From G963556115 sp963678205 (GTDB lineage Bacteria > Planctomycetota > SZUA-567): a stretch of DNA of 64,000 nucleotides. The notes under the pieces were generated by a model. That model searched no databases. It was not told the origin of the DNA and saw only the letters and a program-made list of their open reading frames with translations. This document shows positions 25,680-35,201 of the stretch, one piece after another. The stretch's first letter is position 1; each line of letters starts with the position of its first letter. Position numbers and translations under genes: made by a program. The stretch lies in contig OY782760.1 in the NCBI GenBank assembly GCA_963678205.1, forward strand, positions 1,922,001 to 1,986,000. The letters run 5' to 3'.

Positions 25680-26369
25680 ATGAAAAAAAATGTTCAAAAT
25701 ACAGCTTTTGATATCAATCAAAAGGGAAATATTACAAAAGTTCCTACTATTCGTAGATTACCTATGTATTTGCGAATTTTGCGTCGTTGTAAAAATGATG
25801 GAATTGAATCAATATCATCGAGAGAATTGGCTGAAGAGATGGGGCTTGAGCCTATTGGGGTGAGAAAAGATCTGTCTTTTACAGGTTATGTAGGAAAACC
25901 TAGGTATGGATATAATGTCATAGAGCTTTATGAAGCCATAAACTCTATTGTTGCCTGGGATTCAAAATCCGAGGCAGCTCTTGTAGGAATAGGGCACTTG
26001 GGTAGCGCTATTTCAGGTTATTCCGGACTCAAAAAGTATGGGCTTAAAATTCCTGTTGCTTTTGATATAGACCCGGCTATTGTAGGTACTGAAATTAATG
26101 ATATACCTATATTGCCACTTAGTGATCTGGAAAAAATTGTAAAACGGACTCAGCTTCAAATGGGTATACTCTGTGTGCCGTCAGAAGCTGCGCAGAATGT
26201 CGCTGATAGAATGATTGAGGCTGGAATAAAAGGTATCTGGAATTTTACTCCTGTAAAGCTAAAAGTGCCATCATATGTAGTTGTACAACAGGAGGATTTA
26301 GCTAGTGGTTTAGCTGTGCTGTCTGTTAAAATGAGTCATATAATAAATAATAATAGTATAAATCCTTAA
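25680..26369 (+). CDS. rex: Redox-sensing transcriptional repressor Rex
   Basis: About 229 residues. The N-terminal winged helix has TIRRLPMYLRILRR and SSRELAEEMGLEPIGVRKDLS. The C-terminal Rossmann domain binds NAD(H) (ALVGIGHLGSAISGY), then IPVAFDIDP and ILCVPSEAAQNVADRMIEAG. Rex senses the NADH/NAD ratio and represses fermentation genes, so adhE just upstream is a likely target. Start ATG 25680 follows AGAGAGG. A strong terminator follows, so rex is monocistronic or read through from adhE. Confidence 0.96.
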   Translation: MKKNVQNTAFDINQKGNITKVPTIRRLPMYLRILRRCKNDGIESISSRELAEEMGLEPIGVRKDLSFTGYVGKPRYGYNVIELYEAINSIVAWDSKSEAALVGIGHLGSAISGYSGLKKYGLKIPVAFDIDPAIVGTEINDIPILPLSDLEKIVKRTQLQMGILCVPSEAAQNVADRMIEAGIKGIWNFTPVKLKVPSYVVVQQEDLASGLAVLSVKMSHIINNNSINP

Positions 26370-26377
26370 TTATATTT

Positions 26378-26416
26378 AAGCTTGATATATCTTTCACGAT
26401 ATATCAAGCTTTTTTT
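26378..26416 (+). terminator. Strong terminator after rex
   Basis: AAGCTTGATATATC pairs perfectly (14 bp) with 26398-26411 around TTTCAC, followed by a run of T. Confidence 0.9.
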
Positions 26417-26430
26417 GTAAAGGATACAAT

Positions 26431-27069
26431 ATGAATGATAAATTTGCTATTGAATCAGGATTTTGGATAAATAAGCCTCATAGTTATTCTATTGACGACA
26501 ATATAGTGAAAATTGTGACAAGTTCTAAAACTGATTTTTGGCAGAGATCTTTTTATGGTTTTCAAAATGATAATGCGCCAGCGCTTTTATTTGAAACAAA
26601 TATTAATTTCACTTTTTCATGTAAGGTAGAATTTGACTATAAAGAGCTTTTTGATCAAGCAGGTGTAATTATATATTTTGATTCAGAAAATTGGTTTAAG
26701 GCATCTATAGAGTATGAGAATACAACTGTTGCAAGATTGGGGAGTGTTGTAACAAATCTTGGATACTCAGACTGGGCTACCAAAGATATCGAACCGGTTA
26801 ATTCGATGTGGTACAGGATAAGCAGGAGAGGACCTGATTTTCTATTTGAGTCTTCATTCGATGGTACTAAATACACGCAGGCAAGGGTCTTTCATCAGCA
26901 TATTCTAGGGAAAACCGACATAGAGAAGGCTAAAGAAAGGTTTTTAAACAGTTCTAAAGAAAAATCATTGAATTTTGGTCTATATGCATGCAGCCCGTCA
27001 GACTCATCCTTTGCAGCACAATTTAGTAATTTTGAATTTACAAATTCAATTTGGGAAGCTCATATTTAG
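26431..27069 (+). CDS. DUF1349 concanavalin-like protein
   Basis: 212 residues, beta-rich, of the YesU-like DUF1349 type. It has SKTDFWQRSFYGF near the start, FDQAGVIIYFDSENWFKASIEY (about residues 71-92), WYRISRRGPDF, and NFGLYACSPSDSSFAAQFSNF at the end. The fold is a lectin/glucanase jelly roll, so carbohydrate binding or hydrolysis is plausible but unproven. There is no signal peptide, so it is probably cytoplasmic. It stands alone 20 bases after the rex terminator with no close downstream partner. Confidence 0.8.
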   Translation: MNDKFAIESGFWINKPHSYSIDDNIVKIVTSSKTDFWQRSFYGFQNDNAPALLFETNINFTFSCKVEFDYKELFDQAGVIIYFDSENWFKASIEYENTTVARLGSVVTNLGYSDWATKDIEPVNSMWYRISRRGPDFLFESSFDGTKYTQARVFHQHILGKTDIEKAKERFLNSSKEKSLNFGLYACSPSDSSFAAQFSNFEFTNSIWEAHI

Positions 27070-27284
27070 AATCAGTCTTACCTTATTAGATATGTTTTTA
27101 GAAGTAAAATACGAGTTTAAAAAAAATACTCTGTAACATTAATAAAGCTTTAATATGTAATATTGCTTCGTTAAATATTGTTTAAATGGCCGGATTTAGT
27201 TATAATTTTATAATATAAATCCAGTCAATCACAGTATTAGTACATTGGTGACAAATAAAGTATCACATCATATCAATAACTTTT

Positions 27285-28391
27285 TTATAACTTCGAGTTA
27301 TAGTCAGTAATTACGCATTTGTTTCGACCATTGTTTTTTGCTAAATATAGATTGGTATCTGCAGATTTAATCATTTCATTCATAGATGCAGAGGCAATTT
27401 CTGAGTGATTTACTTTTATAATCCCAACTGAAGCAGTAACATATTCACTGATACTTGATTTAGCATGTTTAATTTTTAAGTTCTCTAAATTTTCGCAAAT
27501 TTTAGTTAAGGCAACACTATCATCAATATTGATCTTTGTAAATAGAAATTCTTCTCCACCGAAGCGATAAATCCTATCAAAGCCAAAAGTCTGTAACGCT
27601 TTAGCGAATTGGTTTAATACTATATCTCCATCCAAGTGCCCATAAGAATCATTATATTCTTTAAAATAATCTAAATCTAATATGCCAACGATCATATGTT
27701 CGTTTGTGTGTACTTTACTTAGATCTTCATTAAATAAAGGTTCTAATGCGTTCCTGTTATATACCCCAGTTAAGTAATCAATATTTGATTTTAGCTTTTC
27801 TTCAAGGATAGTTTTAAACTGTATCCGTAACAATAAATCGAACTTATAATATACAACGCAAAGACCAATATAAATTATTATGACATAGAATAATGTTGAT
27901 AAATAGTTAATTCCCAATATTTCTCCATTTATAAAAAGCCCGGTAACACTTATAAAGCCAATCAGTATTTTGTGTTGTATTTTTATAAATGGGATAATCA
28001 TAAAAATAAAAACATCTAACATTTGGGCTTCAGTAGTAAAGTGCCCTATTTTCGATGATATTGAATAGGTGTCAACTCTGCTGAGAAGAATCAGTGCAAC
28101 ACATATAAATAGAAAAATTTTATATGCCAGTTTTGCTTTCGTTTTCACAAAAGCAATAACAATGAAAATAATAAGAAAAATAGCACATAATAATTTAATA
28201 TAGAATGATGATTTAAAAAAATATTCTTTCCCTACATTACTCATGTCTGCTACAGTAATATAGGCGACATATATCAGTGCAAGTATACCTATAGCTATAA
28301 TAAATTTTCTTGTTTTTTCAAGAATCCACTCAATAAAGTTTGCTTCAGTATCTGTATCAAAGAAATATTCAGAGGGAAATATATTAAACAT
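27285..28391 (-). CDS. Membrane-bound GGDEF diguanylate cyclase
   Basis: 368 residues. The N-terminal 200 hold about seven membrane spans. The C-terminal GGDEF domain begins near NIDYLTGVYNRNAL, contains LDLDYFKEYNDSYGHLDGD and the active site RFGGEEFLF, and ends with AKNNGRN. It should make c-di-GMP, a switch between motility and attachment. No RxxD inhibitory site precedes GGEEF. Start 28391 has AGGAG. It is a single gene with AT-rich gaps on both sides. Confidence 0.9.
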   Translation of the reverse strand: MFNIFPSEYFFDTDTEANFIEWILEKTRKFIIAIGILALIYVAYITVADMSNVGKEYFFKSSFYIKLLCAIFLIIFIVIAFVKTKAKLAYKIFLFICVALILLSRVDTYSISSKIGHFTTEAQMLDVFIFMIIPFIKIQHKILIGFISVTGLFINGEILGINYLSTLFYVIIIYIGLCVVYYKFDLLLRIQFKTILEEKLKSNIDYLTGVYNRNALEPLFNEDLSKVHTNEHMIVGILDLDYFKEYNDSYGHLDGDIVLNQFAKALQTFGFDRIYRFGGEEFLFTKINIDDSVALTKICENLENLKIKHAKSSISEYVTASVGIIKVNHSEIASASMNEMIKSADTNLYLAKNNGRNKCVITDYNSKL

Positions 28392-28781
28392 CCGTCTCCT
28401 TTATTTTATAAAAAACAACTTACACAATTTTACAACATAATTTTATATATGTAAGTAATTAATACTATATGAAATACTTTAAAATTTTACTTTTATACTA
28501 TAAATTTTGGTAATCTTGTTGTTTGCTGTCAATAAATGAGATATTTGAGAGGGAGGGGACTAAGTAATATATTTTAAGTTATATTTTAGTTTGATAGTAA
28601 TAAAAATTTGGTTTGTTTGGGTAACGTGTGAATTATAATTGTTTTAAATTTTGATTGAGTTGTAAAGAAATTAATAAAACTTATGAAATATATTCATTAT
28701 AAGTGATACTCATTAAATGAGAGGAAACTTTGAAATATGACGTCTAAAAAATAATATTTGCGTTAATAATTAGTAACTGTC
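28392..28781. other. AT-rich intergenic gap, nothing supported
   Basis: 390 bases with no open frame of note, no tRNA-like fold and no clear terminator. It presumably holds the promoter of the diguanylate cyclase on the minus strand. Confidence 0.6.
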
Positions 28782-29267
28782 TTATCTAGCTAGATAAGTT
28801 TTTGATAATTTTATGCCGCTACTGGTTTTAAAAAACTTTTCTCTAGCATTAATGAATGCTTTGAGAGTGATATTACCTTCTTCAACATTTACTATAAAGT
28901 CCGCTTCTATAAGAATTTGATAGTCTATACCATCAATATCAGTATACGTATGATGATGACCAATAAGGTATAGCACACGGTCAATAAAATCTGCATCATC
29001 TGTGACTGTTTCCAGTATTGGGCGGGCTACAATTGGTCCGTGCTCTTCTTGGTATTTTCCGGAGCAGCAAGAAAAATTCTCTTCTGTATGTCTTATAGCA
29101 ATATCATGAAGTACTCCAGCTGCTTCTATAATTGCGCTTGTTCTTTCATCTAAGTTTTCCATATAAGCTAAGAGTTTACATAAGCAGTATACTTTGAATC
29201 CATGGTTAATTCTTCTTGGATCATGTTCATTAACTTCAGCAAGTTTCATTAAAAGAACGTTTATCAT
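28782..29267 (-). CDS. HD-domain phosphohydrolase
   Basis: 161 residues with an HD signature: NHGFKVYCLCKLL supplies the first His, LHDIAI the HD pair, and HHHTYTD later His residues. The family removes phosphates from nucleotides or related metabolites. It resembles small stand-alone HD proteins with an 'HD-x-x-I-R' motif. It ends the minus-strand run that begins with rnpA, 53 bases after mnmE. Substrate unknown. No strong ribosome site is visible at 29267. Confidence 0.75.
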   Translation of the reverse strand: MINVLLMKLAEVNEHDPRRINHGFKVYCLCKLLAYMENLDERTSAIIEAAGVLHDIAIRHTEENFSCCSGKYQEEHGPIVARPILETVTDDADFIDRVLYLIGHHHTYTDIDGIDYQILIEADFIVNVEEGNITLKAFINAREKFFKTSSGIKLSKTYLAR

Positions 29268-29320
29268 TTTCGACCTTATTTTAATTTTACAGAAAATTTT
29301 CTATATTAGTTCACTAAATA

Positions 29321-30742
29321 CTATTTACCGACGCAGAAGCGAGAAAAAATATTTCCAAGAATGTCCTCTGCATATCCGTCTCCGCCTAGACGAGCCATTG
29401 CTTCATATGACTCTCTAAGTTCTACTGCGGCTAGTTCTGTCCCCATTTCAAAAACGTCAATTGCTTCACGAGCATGGTGAGAAGCTCTAAACAATTCTTC
29501 CTCTTCTCTTGCGCTAATTCCAACGCCACTGCTAGTACTACTGTCAATGAGACCTTCATTATATATCGTTGATATTAGTTTTTCAATACCATTGCCGGTA
29601 AGAGCTGAGAGAGTTATTGTATCAATAATTTCTGCCTTTTTCTCAATTTGTTCAATAACTCTTGATTTTTCTAGCAGCTGTGGCAGGTCAGATTTATTGA
29701 ATACTACTATTGCCCTGCAGCGAGGAATATGTGAAAGTAATTCGTCGACTTCGACATAATTATTTGTGCTGCCATCTATAATAAGTGCAAGAATATTACA
29801 TGCTTGGAAACGGTTTTTTGCATGTAATGTAGCACCATCAGCAATTATTGTTTTTTCAATATCAATACCAGGGCAATCTTCTATAATAAATTCAATTTCA
29901 TTGATTTTCAAACTGTGTTCTGTGTGATCTCTGGTTGTAGAACGCTCTGGTGATATTATTGCTCTATCTTCAGTCAGCATTGCATTTAGGAGGCTAGATT
30001 TTCCTGAGTTAGTAAGTCCTGCGAGAATTATACGAGCACCATAGGAGTCTTCAGGTTTATGCAGTGCTCTACTGTTTTTTGCTATAGCTTCAGCCTCTTC
30101 AGCAAGCTTTTTAAGCTTATTTTTGAGGTTTTTTTCAATATCCGCCTCTATATTTTCATCCTCAAAATCTATAACAGTCTCTATTGTTCCTGCAATAAAT
30201 AACAGCTCATCTTTCCATCTTTTTATCTGTTTTTCAAAGCTTCCCTCAAGCCTGTTTATTGCTTGTTGTCTCTGATTTTCTGTTTGTGCGTGAATAATTC
30301 GTTCAACAGATTCAGCTTCTCCCAGACTGAGCCTTCCTTTTAAAAAAGCTCTCAATGTGAATTCACCAGCTTCAGCAAATCTTGCTCCTCTTCTGGTTAT
30401 TATTCTGAGTAATGCTTGCAGCATTGCAGGTGATCCAGGGATGAAAATTTCAATAATATCTTCACAGGTATAGCTATGAGGAGCAATAAAGCTGTAAAGA
30501 AAACAATCTGTTTCTATTTCAACTTCATTGGTTTCGTTGGTAATTGAGTGAGGAGAAAAGAGTAGTTTTACTCTGCCTTTGCTACTTGCACGAACTTGCA
30601 AATGATCTTTGCAGCTATACGGTGAAAAAATTGCTGCAGCTATACTCTGTGCTTCACTTCCAGAAATACGCACCCCTCCTAAGGCAGAGTTACCAGGAGG
30701 GGTGATTATTGCACATATTGTATCAGTACTGTATAGATTCAT
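29321..30742 (-). CDS. mnmE: tRNA modification GTPase MnmE
   Basis: About 473 residues. The N-terminal tetrahydrofolate domain opens STDTICAIITPPGNSALGGV. The G domain has GLTNSGKSSLLNAM (Walker A), DCPGID (switch II) and FNKSD. The C-terminus ends FSRFCVGK, the catalytic C-x-GK motif. With MnmG it makes the 5-carboxymethylaminomethyl group on wobble U34 of several tRNAs. Start ATG 30742 is chosen by homology; a longer frame runs upstream into yidC without support. It follows yidC by 4 bases. Confidence 0.95.
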   Translation of the reverse strand: MNLYSTDTICAIITPPGNSALGGVRISGSEAQSIAAAIFSPYSCKDHLQVRASSKGRVKLLFSPHSITNETNEVEIETDCFLYSFIAPHSYTCEDIIEIFIPGSPAMLQALLRIITRRGARFAEAGEFTLRAFLKGRLSLGEAESVERIIHAQTENQRQQAINRLEGSFEKQIKRWKDELLFIAGTIETVIDFEDENIEADIEKNLKNKLKKLAEEAEAIAKNSRALHKPEDSYGARIILAGLTNSGKSSLLNAMLTEDRAIISPERSTTRDHTEHSLKINEIEFIIEDCPGIDIEKTIIADGATLHAKNRFQACNILALIIDGSTNNYVEVDELLSHIPRCRAIVVFNKSDLPQLLEKSRVIEQIEKKAEIIDTITLSALTGNGIEKLISTIYNEGLIDSSTSSGVGISAREEEELFRASHHAREAIDVFEMGTELAAVELRESYEAMARLGGDGYAEDILGNIFSRFCVGK

Positions 30743-30746
30743 ATCT

Positions 30747-32663
30747 TTACTTTTTATGCTTTTTCTTTTTGCCTTGAATTCCTGTGCCTGCTGCAACTGA
30801 GCCGTCTGGATTCTTACCATTACTTATGCCTGCGATTGCTTCATGGTCTGTATTCCTCTTTATGAAGTAGTGCTCAACTACTGTTAGAAAACTTTGGGTT
30901 ACAAAGTAAAGAACAAGACCTGATGGCATACTGTAGAAGATGAATACAAATATAATAGGCATATATTTCATCATTTTCTGTTGCTGCTGCTGTGAAGGAT
31001 CAGTGCTCTTAGGCATCATATGCATATGGAGTAGCTGCATAGCCAAGTAAATAATAGGTAGTAGGTTGAAGTATGACCAGTCCACTAGTGGAATATCAAA
31101 TGGTAGCTTGAATAGGTGGTCAGGCTGTGATAAATCATTGATCCACCCAGGAATAAAGTCCTGTTGTCTGATTAGAAAGCTTCGTGAGAATGCACCGTAA
31201 AGAGCAAAGAATATAGGAAGTTGAATTAGCATAGGAAGGCATCCGCCAACTGGACTTACACCATTTTCTTTGAATATTCTCATTGTTTCTGCTTGTTGCT
31301 TCTTTGGATCGTTCTTGTATTTTTCTTTCAACTGTTTAATAAGCGGCTGAACTTGTTGCATTTTATGCTGTGATCGCATGCTCTTGCGTGTAAGAGGAAG
31401 CAAGCATAGTTTTACAAAGATTGTAAGTAGAATAATTGCAATACCGTAATTGCCAACTACTGATACTATTTTTTCCATGATAAGAATAAGGAAGTTTGAA
31501 ATTGATCCCAGCCAACTCCATGAGTAACTGACAAGAGTTTCAAGTTCAGAGCTGAATGCACTTGCAATTCTATCATCAAGAGGACCGCCGTAATACCTGT
31601 AACTGTGTTCTACAGCACTTTTAGCAGGAACTTCAAATATGTTTGTGCTAAGCCATACGCTTGCATTATATTTGTGGGCTGCAAATACTGTATCTAGCCA
31701 CTCATGAGTGTCTTTTGGATAATTAGTGTAGAATCCTTGTGTAGGAGTTAGTTTTTCGTATGCAACTGCTAAATTTAAATTAGGCTGGTTGCTCATAAGC
31801 AGTGAAGCGAAGAAACGGTTGGTGATACCCATCCATGCTGTTTTAGCATCATTATGAGTAAAACTTGTTTCGTCTGAAAGTTTTGAAATCGCTGTTTCTT
31901 CTTTTACAATGCCGTTACTACTATTTAAATAAGCGCTTACGCAGTTTAAATTGCCGAAACGCTGATCTGTATCATCTGGGATAATACCTGCGGGACCTGC
32001 TATAGAGTAGTCTGCTACAATTGCTGAGGTTGAAGTATTTTCAACAATTAAGTAGTGGTCGAAGCCAAATTTGTCTTTTGAGTCTTTGCTTGCAAAGTCA
32101 TATACACGGCTTAATTTGAGATTTCCTGCCATTGTCTGGAAGATAAGCTTGCTTCCTTTTGAGGTCACACCATCAATTTTTGTGCCTTCAGGAGCAAGAA
32201 CCAGTTTCCAGTCTTTACCAGTCAAATGGTATGTATTTTTGCCTATTCGCAGAATACCCATAGCTAGTGAGTAATTCTTATCTTGTATAATGCCTGCTAT
32301 AGGCTGATTGATTCTTCCCTTCTTTTCTGGTGGAAGATTATAATAGGTATTGAGTGAGTATGTCTGCATTGCAGCACCCTTTGTGCTGAAGGTAGCAGTA
32401 TACTCCTTGGTCACAACTTTGATGTCATTGATCTCAGTTGCTTTAAGCTGGGTGTTACTACTTTCTGAGCCGAGATCTGCATCTGCAAGTTGTGTGTTAG
32501 ATGGAAGAGGTGACTGCGGTGTCGGTATGTTTACCCCTTGAGATGTAGATGTTGACTGTTTCTGTTGTACTGCTTTAGGTGGCATAAATCTATTCATCAC
32601 GAACATCAACGTCAGGAATACGGCTACACCTAGAAGTATCTGGGTTTTTACATCCTTATTCAA
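30747..32663 (-). CDS. yidC: Membrane protein insertase YidC
   Basis: 638 residues, the long Gram-negative form. It has an N-terminal span (ILLGVAVFLTLMFVMN), a large periplasmic beta domain (about 90-390), and the conserved five-span core with GIAIILLTIFVKLCLLPL, VGGCLPMLIQLPIFFALY and IIFVFIFYSMPSGLVLYFV. The tail is basic (KKKKHKK), as expected for ribosome contact. Start is TTG 32663, with AAGGAA at good spacing. It inserts membrane proteins with or without SecYEG. It sits between yidD and mnmE as in many bacteria. Confidence 0.96.
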   Translation of the reverse strand: MNKDVKTQILLGVAVFLTLMFVMNRFMPPKAVQQKQSTSTSQGVNIPTPQSPLPSNTQLADADLGSESSNTQLKATEINDIKVVTKEYTATFSTKGAAMQTYSLNTYYNLPPEKKGRINQPIAGIIQDKNYSLAMGILRIGKNTYHLTGKDWKLVLAPEGTKIDGVTSKGSKLIFQTMAGNLKLSRVYDFASKDSKDKFGFDHYLIVENTSTSAIVADYSIAGPAGIIPDDTDQRFGNLNCVSAYLNSSNGIVKEETAISKLSDETSFTHNDAKTAWMGITNRFFASLLMSNQPNLNLAVAYEKLTPTQGFYTNYPKDTHEWLDTVFAAHKYNASVWLSTNIFEVPAKSAVEHSYRYYGGPLDDRIASAFSSELETLVSYSWSWLGSISNFLILIMEKIVSVVGNYGIAIILLTIFVKLCLLPLTRKSMRSQHKMQQVQPLIKQLKEKYKNDPKKQQAETMRIFKENGVSPVGGCLPMLIQLPIFFALYGAFSRSFLIRQQDFIPGWINDLSQPDHLFKLPFDIPLVDWSYFNLLPIIYLAMQLLHMHMMPKSTDPSQQQQQKMMKYMPIIFVFIFYSMPSGLVLYFVTQSFLTVVEHYFIKRNTDHEAIAGISNGKNPDGSVAAGTGIQGKKKKHKK

Positions 32664-32712
32664 TTTAATTTTCCTTATTCTATATGCTATTATTAAAATA
32701 AAATTTTATAAT

Positions 32713-32937
32713 TCAACCTAAGTGTTTATTGTCATCTTCTGGTACTACTGGGTCATATCCACCCTTTGCGAATGGATGGCAACGGAGTATTCTCCAAGCC
32801 CCTTTTAATCCTCCACGTATTAAACCGAATCTTTCAATTGCTTCGATCATATATGAACTGCATGAAGGCTGATAAATACATACATTCGGCAGCATAGGGC
32901 TTATTAGTCTTTTATATATATACTTAATTGTTAACAT
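32713..32937 (-). CDS. yidD: Membrane protein insertion efficiency factor YidD
   Basis: About 74 residues with the full family signature: YKRLISPMLP, CIYQPSCSSYMIEAIERFG, and GAWRILRCHPFAKGGYDPVP-like GGYDPVVPED. It attaches to the inner membrane and helps YidC and Sec. Start ATG 32937 gives the usual length and overlaps the 3' end of rnpA by 14 bases, suggesting translational coupling. A longer start at 32991 is less likely. Confidence 0.93.
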   Translation of the reverse strand: MLTIKYIYKRLISPMLPNVCIYQPSCSSYMIEAIERFGLIRGGLKGAWRILRCHPFAKGGYDPVVPEDDNKHLG

Positions 32938-33331
32938 TACTATCTTGGATGGGATCTTTATCACAAAGATTGCATACTCTCTCAATAACATCTTTCAGTG
33001 ACCTCACAAGTTCTGGGTAATCTGCATCAATTACACCGTAAAGTGCTATAATTGCCAAATCATATCCAGCAGGCAACTGGTGCTTATTCTCCCTAAAAGC
33101 AGCACGAATTCTTCTCTTTATTTTGTTACGTCTATTTGCTTTACCTGCTTTTTTGCTTGCAATAGGGGCAATGCGACAATATTCAAGGTTGTTCTTTGCT
33201 GCTCTAATTACAAAGTATTTACCTTTTACTGAGCAGCTACCAGAGAATAATCGAGAGACTTCATTAGAGTTCAGTCTTTCATTTTCACTTAGTCTCTGAC
33301 TATTCCTATCAGGCATAATGAATTTGTCCAT
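32924..33331 (-). CDS. rnpA: Ribonuclease P protein component
   Basis: 135 residues, slightly longer than usual because of the N-terminus. The RNA-binding signature ANRRNKIKRRIRAAFREN lies near residue 70, preceded by KKAGKA. It helps the RNase P RNA mature tRNA 5' ends. The gene heads rnpA-yidD-yidC-mnmE. rpmH, almost always directly upstream, is absent: only 78 bases separate it from the next gene and none encode L34. ATG 33316 is an alternative start. Confidence 0.93.
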   Translation of the reverse strand: MDKFIMPDRNSQRLSENERLNSNEVSRLFSGSCSVKGKYFVIRAAKNNLEYCRIAPIASKKAGKANRRNKIKRRIRAAFRENKHQLPAGYDLAIIALYGVIDADYPELVRSLKDVIERVCNLCDKDPIQDSNVNN

Positions 33332-33409
33332 ATATCTTAGAGCTTAAAGGGTTATATTTTCTTGGAAAAAGTTGAAATGTCAATAGTATTCTCTATTCAG
33401 AGGGTAGTA

Positions 33410-34105
33410 TTATTGATAATACTCGGTAATTTGTAGAATGCTTTTGTTTAAATTAGCGCAAGCTAAGGATAATGTATACTGATTTAATTGTTTTGTATAG
33501 AATGAATATATAGGGTGCTTTAATGTGCTTTTATCGCAAAATATTATTTCGTTAGAAGTTATGTTAAAGCTGATATCAGAAAGAGTTGTATTTATACCGG
33601 TCCCAATTGCTTTTAAATAGGCTTCTTTTAATGTCCAGATTTTAAAAAAACGTGATTTAAACTCATTTGTATGATTAAGTGCTTCATTTAGATACTTTTG
33701 CTCAGCATTACTGAAAAACCGTTTTGAAATCTTCTGGCAAGATTCTAATTTTCGTTTTGAATTATCTTCAAGGTCTATTCCAATTTCGAAATTCTTGCTA
33801 ATAGCTATAGTTATGCCACTATCACTATGGCTTAACGAAAAATATAACTTACTGCTGTTGAAGATGTTAGTACTTAAAAATGGTTTTCCATGAGTGTTGT
33901 AGGCGAATTCAAGTTTATTGATGTCTATATCTAACTCGTTGACAAGTAATGCGTTAAGCATTGAGTGACTTCTTATGAAAACATTTCTGGATTTAGAGGA
34001 TTTTATACTATTTAATCTTGTCTTATCATTTTTTGTAAGAAGTTCAAAATTTGTCTTATTAGATAGACTAGTGTAAACCTTTATAATGTGTTCGGGCAAG
34101 ACCAT
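33410..34105 (-). CDS. 4'-phosphopantetheinyl transferase (Sfp/AcpT type)
   Basis: 231 residues. The family motifs are FEIGIDLEDNSKRK (metal-binding G-x-D) and FFKIWTLKEAYLKAIGTG (the W-x-x-KEA-x-x-K signature), with FSLSHSDSGITIAIS between the halves. It transfers phosphopantetheine from CoA to carrier proteins, activating acyl carrier or peptide synthetase domains. The N-terminal half (RSHSMLNALLV) matches the Sfp-type pseudo-dimer. Start ATG 34105 follows AGAAAG. It is 24 bases downstream of the DUF457 gene. Confidence 0.9.
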   Translation of the reverse strand: MVLPEHIIKVYTSLSNKTNFELLTKNDKTRLNSIKSSKSRNVFIRSHSMLNALLVNELDIDINKLEFAYNTHGKPFLSTNIFNSSKLYFSLSHSDSGITIAISKNFEIGIDLEDNSKRKLESCQKISKRFFSNAEQKYLNEALNHTNEFKSRFFKIWTLKEAYLKAIGTGINTTLSDISFNITSNEIIFCDKSTLKHPIYSFYTKQLNQYTLSLACANLNKSILQITEYYQ

Positions 34106-34129
34106 ATCTTTCTGTTTATATTAAATTGA

Positions 34130-35137
34130 TTAGTTGAAAATTGCATTCAAATACACCTTTAGTCCTCCAGACTTATGCCTGTCAGGTATTGATCTCTCAA
34201 CTTTGAGTATATCTTTGTTATTTTTATCCATTGTAATATTGAAAAAGAAAATTAGGAAACTTGAGCCATTTGGAGCAAGCATTGCATAGCGCATATCAAT
34301 AAAAGAGACTTTGTTGTTTTTTGATTCATCCTGCGCAAGCAAGAAATCATCTGATGCTTTGCGAATAATCCTGAACTTGTCAGAGTATAAAATTTGTTTT
34401 GTTACTTCGTTTGATATCCCTTGGTAATATTCATTGTTAAACACTTTTTGTGGTAAGCTGCTTACTGAAACAGTATAGAAATCTCCTTTGTCGTTTTTGA
34501 GCACTACATGCCATAGTAGTATAGTACCAGTATTTGGGATAGCTTTTTCATTTATTACATGAAAATTTGCCGGTTTTGTTGACTTAGCGAGAGTAATTGC
34601 TTGTGCCGATAGAAGGTATCCTGTGCCTGCATAAGCTAAGCACCATAATAAAACCATTCCACTTAGAATTCTTCTTGTTCTCATTTTTTTTGTAAAAATG
34701 GCAAATAGGGTAGTTCCTAATAGAGGAAACAGAATGAGTGGGTCAACTATTGGGAGAGCATCAAGAGCATACCTTTTACTGGAAAATGGGTATAATATTT
34801 CTGTACCCCAAGTGGTGCAGAGGTCGAGTAGATCATGAGAAAATAACGTAAATAACGCTAGCAGAATCCATAACAAAACGGTTCCAGTTTTTTTTGATAG
34901 TTTCCACCCAATCCAGCCTAGTATTGGAGCAGCAAGAATTGCAAGAAAAATTGAGTGTGTAGCGGCTCTATGGTATTTTAGCATAGCAATTGGGTCGCTT
35001 GAAATGCTTAGAATAATATCCAGATCAGGCAATGACGCGAATATTGCTCCAGCTATAGTAGCTCTGCGTCCAAGCTTATTTCTAAAGCCAACTTCAGCTA
35101 TCGCTGTACCAATAAGAGCATGGGTTACTGTATCCAT
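34130..35137 (-). CDS. DUF457/YdjM-type membrane-bound metal-dependent hydrolase
   Basis: 335 residues. The N-terminus has the family pattern of metal-binding His and Asp: MDTVTHALIGTAIAE, SLPDLDII and HRAATHSIFLAILAAP. Four or more membrane spans follow, with HDLLDLCTTWGTE. The C-terminal 150 residues are soluble and probably outside the membrane. Members are predicted phospholipase- or hydrolase-like enzymes of unknown substrate. Start ATG 35137 follows AGGAAA. It is divergent from nothing and follows trkH with a 64-base gap. Confidence 0.82.
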   Translation of the reverse strand: MDTVTHALIGTAIAEVGFRNKLGRRATIAGAIFASLPDLDIILSISSDPIAMLKYHRAATHSIFLAILAAPILGWIGWKLSKKTGTVLLWILLALFTLFSHDLLDLCTTWGTEILYPFSSKRYALDALPIVDPLILFPLLGTTLFAIFTKKMRTRRILSGMVLLWCLAYAGTGYLLSAQAITLAKSTKPANFHVINEKAIPNTGTILLWHVVLKNDKGDFYTVSVSSLPQKVFNNEYYQGISNEVTKQILYSDKFRIIRKASDDFLLAQDESKNNKVSFIDMRYAMLAPNGSSFLIFFFNITMDKNNKDILKVERSIPDRHKSGGLKVYLNAIFN

Positions 35138-35201
35138 TGTCGATTTCCTGTAATAAACTATATATTCTAATTATACGTAGTATAACACAGGAAAGAAAGA
35201 G

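Noticed and set aside
32650..33410. Replication origin beside rnpA
   Set aside because: No TTATCCACA-type DnaA boxes, and no dnaA or rpmH.
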